From Thauera sp. (GTDB lineage Bacteria; Pseudomonadota; Gammaproteobacteria; Burkholderiales; Rhodocyclaceae): 25,369 nt of DNA. The notes beneath the pieces are model-generated. The model did no database searches. It saw nothing but the letters and a program-made list of their open reading frames with translations, and was not told the origin of the DNA. The number at the start of each line of letters is the position of its first letter. The first letter of the stretch is position 1. Positions 21,356 to 25,369 of this stretch are shown here, piece after piece. The stretch lies in NCBI GenBank assembly GCA_023150215.1, contig JAKLLJ010000010.1, positions 1-25,369 on the forward strand, written 5' to 3'. The position numbers were made by a program, and so were the translations under genes.

Positions 21356-22279
21356 TCAGCGCGCGGGCGGGCGCGGCTGGAAGCGCACGATGCTGCGACC
21401 ATCCTCGGTGGTGGTCGGGGCGGTCTTCCAGGCGTGGCCCTGGATGATCTCGAAGGTCGCGGGCAGGCGGCCGTCGCGGCGCAGGTGCTCGTAGGCGGCG
21501 CGTGCCGCGGCCCACCCGCTCCGGCCCGATAGCCCGCGCGGGCGGGCGGTGGCGGCGTTGTTGCCGCCGCTGGCGCGCAGGTCGCGCATCAGGCCGTCGA
21601 GTTCGGTGTAGGTCAGGGTCAGGATCTCCATGTCCATCACCGGGTCGCCGAAACCGGCTTGCACCAGCGCGTCGCCCAGGTCATGCATGTCGATGAAGCG
21701 GTGGACCCGCTCGCCGTGCTGCGCGGGCAGGGCGGCGCGCAGCTCGCGCAGGGTGTCGGGGCCGAGCGTCGAGAACATGAACAGGCCGCCGATTTCCAGC
21801 GTGCGGTGGGCCTCGCGGAACGCGGGCAAGGGATCGTTGAGCGCCGGGAGCAGCAGGTTCGACCATACGAGGCCGAGGCTGGCGCGCGCGATCGGCAGGG
21901 CACGGGCATCGGCCACGACATGGGGAGGTGCGCTCGGGCGGCCGCCGATCAGGCGGCGCAGCAGGCCGCCGCCCTGGGGGCGCAAGCGGGCGCCCGCGCG
22001 TGCCAGCATCTCGGGAGCGAAGTCGGCGGCGAGCAGGGTCGCCGCGGGAAAGCGCTCGGCAAGCCGTGGCAGGTCGGCGCCCGTGCCGCAGCCGAGGTCG
22101 AGGATGCGCTGCGGCGCGATGCGGATGTAGTCGAGGCGCTCATCCATGCGGCGGGCGACCTCGCGCGCGAGCACGTCGGTGCCGTCGCTGCTGGCGGCCG
22201 CGCGACCGAAGCGGCGCCGCAACAGGGCGTGGTCGAGGGTGAAATCGGCATCCGCCGCCGTCCTTGCCAGATCGCTCAT
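21356..22279 (-). CDS. bioC: malonyl-[ACP] O-methyltransferase BioC
   Basis: 307 residues. A class I SAM methyltransferase with motif I ILDLGCGTGADL (DLGCGTG at 61-67), then LLAADFAPEML, the VVADARALPI acidic strand and the NLLLPALNDPLPAFREAHRTL helix typical of BioC. BioC methylates the free carboxyl of malonyl-ACP (or -CoA) to start pimeloyl synthesis on the fatty-acid machinery. Its place 11 nt after bioB supports the call over a generic methyltransferase. I chose ATG 22279, giving MSDLARTAADADFTLDHALL; an upstream frame continues into bioB antisense and is not real. It is longer than E. coli BioC (251 residues), mainly by an internal GGLLRRLIGGRP loop and a C-terminal extension. Confidence 0.88.
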   Translation of the reverse strand: MSDLARTAADADFTLDHALLRRRFGRAAASSDGTDVLAREVARRMDERLDYIRIAPQRILDLGCGTGADLPRLAERFPAATLLAADFAPEMLARAGARLRPQGGGLLRRLIGGRPSAPPHVVADARALPIARASLGLVWSNLLLPALNDPLPAFREAHRTLEIGGLFMFSTLGPDTLRELRAALPAQHGERVHRFIDMHDLGDALVQAGFGDPVMDMEILTLTYTELDGLMRDLRASGGNNAATARPRGLSGRSGWAAARAAYEHLRRDGRLPATFEIIQGHAWKTAPTTTEDGRSIVRFQPRPPAR

Positions 22280-22290
22280 GCGCGAAGCGC

Positions 22291-23274
22291 TCAGACTGGG
22301 CGCAGGCCGAGACGTGCGAACAGGCGGTCGTCGCGGTCGGCGTCGGGGTTGTCGGTGGTGAGCAGGCGCTCGCCATAGAACATCGAGTTGGCGCCTGCCA
22401 TGAAGCACAGCGCCTGCAGTTCGTCGCTCATCTGCTCGCGTCCGGCCGACAGTCGTACGTGGCTCGCCGGCATGGTGATGCGCGCCGCAGCGATCGTGCG
22501 CACGAACTCGAAGGGGTCGAGGGCGCCGGCGCCCGCCAGCGGCGTGCCGGGAATCTGCACCAGGTTGTTGATCGGCACCGAGTCGGGCGGGGTGGGTAGG
22601 TTGGCGAGCTGGGCGATCAAGGCGGCGCGCTGGGTGCGCGACTCGCCCATGCCGACGATACCGCCGCTGCACACGTTGATGCCGGCGCCGCGCACCTTGT
22701 CGAGGGTGTCGAGGCGGTCCTGCAGGGTGTGGGTGGTGATGACCTGGTCGTAGAAGTCCGCTGCGGTGTCCAGGTTGTGGTTGTAGTAGTCGAGCCCGGC
22801 CTCGGCAAGCTGCGCGGCCTGGCCGTCCTTGAGCATGCCTAGGGTCACGCAGGTCTGCAGGCCGAGCGCCTTGACTTCGCGCACCATCTCGAGCACCGGC
22901 TCGAGGTCCTTGTCCTTCGGGCCGCGCCATGCCGCGCCCATGCAGAAGCGGGTGGCGCCGCGCGCCTTCGCTGCACGCGCGCTGGCGATCACTTCGGCGA
23001 CCGGCATCAGGCGTTCACGGGCGAGCCCGGTATCGTTGCGCGCCGACTGCGAGCAGTAGCCGCAATCTTCCGAGCAGCCGCCGGTCTTGATCGACAGCAG
23101 CGTCGAGCGCTGGATCGCCTGCGGGTCGAAATGGGCGCGATGCACGGCCTGGGCGCGGTACACCAGCTCGAGGAAGGGCAGCTCGAACAAGGCCTCGATC
23201 TCCGCCACCGTCCATCGCTTGCGCGCTGCAGGCGTGTCGATATTGCGCTCGAGGGTTGCGGAAGTCGTTGTCAT
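22291..23274 (-). CDS. bioB: biotin synthase
   Basis: 327 residues. A radical SAM enzyme that inserts sulfur into dethiobiotin, the last step of biotin synthesis. The [4Fe-4S] motif CSEDCGYC gives C67, C71 and C74. The auxiliary [2Fe-2S] ligands are expected in RFCMGAAWR, QTCVTLG, NVCSGGIVGMGE and HVRLSAGRE, all of which are present. The N-terminal RWTVAEIEALFELPFLELVYRA segment is standard. bioC and a HAD-family gene follow on the same strand. The upstream 64-nt gap to the divergent comF gene contains no recognisable BirA operator. bioA, bioD and bioF are not in the window. Confidence 0.97.
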   Translation of the reverse strand: MTTTSATLERNIDTPAARKRWTVAEIEALFELPFLELVYRAQAVHRAHFDPQAIQRSTLLSIKTGGCSEDCGYCSQSARNDTGLARERLMPVAEVIASARAAKARGATRFCMGAAWRGPKDKDLEPVLEMVREVKALGLQTCVTLGMLKDGQAAQLAEAGLDYYNHNLDTAADFYDQVITTHTLQDRLDTLDKVRGAGINVCSGGIVGMGESRTQRAALIAQLANLPTPPDSVPINNLVQIPGTPLAGAGALDPFEFVRTIAAARITMPASHVRLSAGREQMSDELQALCFMAGANSMFYGERLLTTDNPDADRDDRLFARLGLRPV

Positions 23275-23291
23275 TTCAGGTGTTCCGGGCT

Positions 23292-23306
23292 GTAATTACG
23301 GATTAC
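23292..23306. promoter_or_regulatory. small dyad in the bioB/comF divergent gap
   Basis: GTAAT (23292-23296) and ATTAC (23302-23306) are perfect 5-bp arms around 5 bp, in the only AT-richer part of the short gap. It could be an operator for bioB, for comF, or chance. Confidence 0.25.
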
Positions 23307-23338
23307 GAGGTCCGCATGTTCTTCCATCGGTGGAAATC

Positions 23339-24058
23339 TTGTCAAATTCCCTGCATGCCCTGCGCGCATTGTTCCAGCACACCATGGACGTGCTCGCCCC
23401 CCAGGACTGCTTCGTGTGTGGCGGCACCAGCCGCGGCGATGCGGTGTGTCCGGACTGTGCCGACAGCCTGCCGCGACGCCCGCCCACTGCCTGCCCGCAA
23501 TGCGCGCTGCCCGGCCTCGACGGCGGGCGTTGTGCGGCCTGCACGCGCACCGCGCCGGCCTATGATGCGACGCGTGCGGCGTACGACTTCGCCTTTCCGG
23601 TCGACGCGCTGATCCACGCGCTCAAGTATCGCCACCAGCTCTCCATCGCCACCTTCCTCGGCGATGCGCTGGCCGTGCACGGCGCCGACTTCGGTCCCGG
23701 CGCCGATCTGTTGTTGCCGATGCCGCTCCATCCGCGCCGGCTCGCCGAGCGCGGCTTCAACCAGGCGGTCGAGCTCGCTCGCGCGTTTGCTCGCCACCGC
23801 GGTTTGCCGCTGGCGCTGGCCGCGGTGCGCAAGGTGCGCGACCTGCCGCCGCAGGCCGGGCTCGATCGCGAGGCCCGCCTGAGGAGCCCGCGCGGCGCGT
23901 TCGAAAGCGTGCAGGCGCTGGATGGGAAGCGGGTCATCGTGGTGGACGACGTGATGACCACCGGCGCCACGCTCGACGAGCTCGCGCGCTGCCTCAAGCA
24001 GCAGGGTGCGAGCTGGGTGGGCAACCTGGTGGTGGCGCGCACGCCGGCGCCGCACTGA
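23339..24058 (+). CDS. ComF-family phosphoribosyltransferase-like protein
   Basis: 239 residues from TTG 23339, or 224 from ATG 23384. The N-terminal zinc-ribbon region has four C-x2-C pairs: CFVC, CPDC, CPQC and CAAC. The type I phosphoribosyltransferase domain follows, with LLLPMPLHPRRLAERGFNQA and the PRPP-binding loop VIVVDDVMTTGATLDE. That is the full ComF plan. ComF proteins help DNA uptake or processing of incoming DNA in competent bacteria; in others (such as GntX) the role is linked to nutrient use or is unknown. I prefer the TTG because GGTGGA lies 4 nt upstream and the extra residues SNSLHALRALFQHTMDVL form the helix usual before the first Cys. The ATG has no ribosome site. It is divergent from bioB. 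Confidence 0.88.
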   Translation: MSNSLHALRALFQHTMDVLAPQDCFVCGGTSRGDAVCPDCADSLPRRPPTACPQCALPGLDGGRCAACTRTAPAYDATRAAYDFAFPVDALIHALKYRHQLSIATFLGDALAVHGADFGPGADLLLPMPLHPRRLAERGFNQAVELARAFARHRGLPLALAAVRKVRDLPPQAGLDREARLRSPRGAFESVQALDGKRVIVVDDVMTTGATLDELARCLKQQGASWVGNLVVARTPAPH

Positions 24059-24084
24059 GCTCGCCTGCAGTCCGGCGCGCCTGA

Positions 24085-24090
24085 TAGACT
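24085..24090 (+). promoter_or_regulatory. candidate -10 element of trmL
   Basis: TAGACT in the context CTGATAGACTCGCGG lies 68 nt before the trmL ATG, in the 100-nt gap after comF. No -35 is convincing. Nothing else is seen in this gap. Confidence 0.25.
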
Positions 24091-24158
24091 CGCGGCCCGC
24101 CCGCGGCACCATTGCTGCGCCGCAGCCGTCCCGGCCTTGCCCTGAGTGCCTGCCAACG

Positions 24159-24638
24159 ATGTTCGAGATTGTCCTCTACCAGCCCGAGATTCCGCCCAAC
24201 ACCGGCAACGTCATCCGTCTCGCCGCCAACACCGGCTGCCGCCTGCACCTGGTGGCGCCGCTCGGCTTCGACCTGTCGGACAAGCAACTCGCCCGTGCCG
24301 GGCTCGACTACCACGACCTGACCTGCATGACCGTGCATGCCGATTGGGCGAGCTGCGTGCGCGCACTGGCCGGGCGGCGCATGTTCGCGCTCACCACGCG
24401 CGCCAGCCGCCGCCATGACCGCGTCGACTTCCGTGCCGGCGATGCATTGCTGTTCGGCCCGGAGAGTCGTGGCCTGCCGGACGAGGTGTTGCAGGGCTTT
24501 GCTCCCGGGATGCGGATCCGTATTCCGATGCGGCCGACCAACCGTAGCGTCAATTTGTCGAACGCGGTCGCAGTGGTGGTCTACGAGGGCTGGCGCCAGC
24601 AGGATTTTGCCGGCGCGGTAGAGTCGGGGAGCCTCTGA
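24159..24638 (+). CDS. trmL: tRNA (cytidine(34)-2'-O)-methyltransferase TrmL
   Basis: 159 residues, the size of E. coli TrmL (157). It is a SPOUT-class (trefoil-knot) enzyme that 2'-O-methylates the wobble base of tRNA-Leu species. The family start MFEIVLYQPEIPPNTGNVIRLAANTG is almost textbook. The knot motifs LLFGPESRGLP and IPMRPTNRSVNLSNAVAVVVYE bind SAM. I chose the ATG at 24159 on this homology; upstream frame extensions are not real. It converges on gpsA with a gap of only 7 nt and no terminator between. Confidence 0.96.
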   Translation: MFEIVLYQPEIPPNTGNVIRLAANTGCRLHLVAPLGFDLSDKQLARAGLDYHDLTCMTVHADWASCVRALAGRRMFALTTRASRRHDRVDFRAGDALLFGPESRGLPDEVLQGFAPGMRIRIPMRPTNRSVNLSNAVAVVVYEGWRQQDFAGAVESGSL

Positions 24639-24645
24639 AGCGGGC

Positions 24646-25369
24646 TCACTCCTCGCGCGGATCGCGCGCCAGCAACTGCTCGACGGCGGCGCGCGCGTGG
24701 AGGCCGTGGTGCAGCAGGGCATCGATCGCCTCGCAGATCGGCATCTCCACGCCGTGGCGGTGGGCGAGCCCGACCACTTCGCGTGCGGTGGACACGCCCT
24801 CGGCGACGTGGCCGAGCTCGTGCAGGATGTCGTCCAGGCCCTTGCCATCGGCGAGCGCGAGGCCGACGCGGCGGTTGCGTGACAGGTCGCCGGTGCAGGT
24901 CAGGATCAGGTCACCCATCCCGGCGAGACCCATCAGCGTCTCGCCACGTGCGCCCAGCGCACGGGCCAGGCGAGCGATCTCGGCGAGGCCGCGGGTGATC
25001 AGCGCAGCGCGCGCGTTGAGGCCGAAGCCCATGCCGTCGGAGACGCCGGCGGCAATCGCCATGACGTTCTTGACTGCGCCGCCGACCTCGCAGCCGACGA
25101 GGTCGGTGTTGGCATAGATGCGCAAGCGCGGCTGGTGCAGCACGCTCACCCAGTGGCGGGCGAAGTCGGGATCGCGCGCCGCCAGCGTGACCGCGGCGGG
25201 CAGTCCACGCGCCACCTCGGCGGCGAAGCTCGGCCCGGTCAACACGCCGCAGGCCGCAGCGCCGCCGCATTCCTCGGCGACGATTTCGTGTGGCAGCAGA
25301 CCGCTGCCGGCCTCGAAGCCCTTGCACGCCCACAGCAGCGGGCGCCCCGGGGTGAGGCGGTGCAATGCG
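24646..25369 (-). CDS. gpsA: NAD(P)H-dependent glycerol-3-phosphate dehydrogenase, 5' end off window
   Basis: About 241 C-terminal residues of an expected 330 or so; the start and the GxGxxG nucleotide-binding loop lie beyond the right edge. The visible part has LLWACKGFE, the GVLTGPSFAAEVARG loop, GCEVGGAVKNVMAIAAGVSDGMGFG with the catalytic Lys, and GLAGMGDLILTCTGDLSRNRR. These motifs define GpsA. It reduces dihydroxyacetone phosphate to sn-glycerol 3-phosphate for phospholipid synthesis. The C-terminus is complete, ending at the stop in 24646-24648. Confidence 0.95.
   Translation of the reverse strand, partial: ALHRLTPGRPLLWACKGFEAGSGLLPHEIVAEECGGAAACGVLTGPSFAAEVARGLPAAVTLAARDPDFARHWVSVLHQPRLRIYANTDLVGCEVGGAVKNVMAIAAGVSDGMGFGLNARAALITRGLAEIARLARALGARGETLMGLAGMGDLILTCTGDLSRNRRVGLALADGKGLDDILHELGHVAEGVSTAREVVGLAHRHGVEMPICEAIDALLHHGLHARAAVEQLLARDPREE

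Noticed and set aside
23275..23338. BirA operator before bioB
   Set aside because: No TTGTAAACC-type half-sites found; only a weak GTAAT/ATTAC dyad.
1..25369. CRISPR array, toxin-antitoxin pair, defence island, insertion sequence or prophage
   Set aside because: No regular direct repeats, transposase, integrase, phage or defence-family genes were seen; the content is mostly core chromosome.

Overview
The window is about 25 kb of GC-rich chromosome from a betaproteobacterium. It most resembles the Rhodocyclales (Thauera, Azoarcus, Aromatoleum). The basis is high GC with strong third-position GC bias, System II cytochrome c maturation genes next to a dihaem cytochrome c4 and engB/hemB, a PaaX/IclR-controlled HAAT-type uptake system with a fused LivM-LivG protein, and bioB beside bioC. 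This is inference from gene content, not a database match. No tRNA, rRNA, CRISPR array, insertion sequence or prophage gene was seen.

Region 1 (1-7970, + strand) is a regulated uptake locus. It holds a PaaX-type repressor, an IclR-type regulator, a periplasmic binding protein, a LivH permease, a LivM-LivG permease/ATPase fusion, a LivF ATPase and a hemerythrin-like protein. The aromatic-type regulators suggest import of an aromatic or other organic acid, but the substrate cannot be read from the sequence. Long dyads lie upstream of paaX, iclR and the binding-protein gene. A 20-codon stub resembling the start of paaY sits on the opposite strand against the end of paaX.

Region 2 (8000-11210, + strand) holds argA (N-acetylglutamate synthase), an overlapping PAS-PAS-GGDEF diguanylate cyclase and yggX. 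It closes with a strong bidirectional terminator.

Region 3 (11229-18058, - strand) reads, in transcription order: cytochrome c4, resB, ccsA/resC, moeA, rpiA, phoU. These cover haem delivery to periplasmic c-type cytochromes, molybdenum cofactor synthesis, pentose phosphate metabolism and phosphate signalling.

Region 4 (18181-20616, + strand) holds engB, hemB and a GNAT acetyltransferase coupled to hemB. Between engB and hemB, reading on the - strand, lies the most interesting signal in the window: a candidate small RNA of about 120 nt. It has an RpoE-like promoter (GGAACTT-N17-TCTTA), three perfect stem-loops, one with a loop matching the 16S anti-Shine-Dalgarno sequence, and a U-tailed terminator hairpin overlapping the end of engB.

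Region 5 (20678-25369) holds bioB, bioC and a HAD pyrimidine nucleotidase-like gene on the - strand, divergent from comF and trmL on the + strand. A gpsA gene on the - strand runs off the right end.
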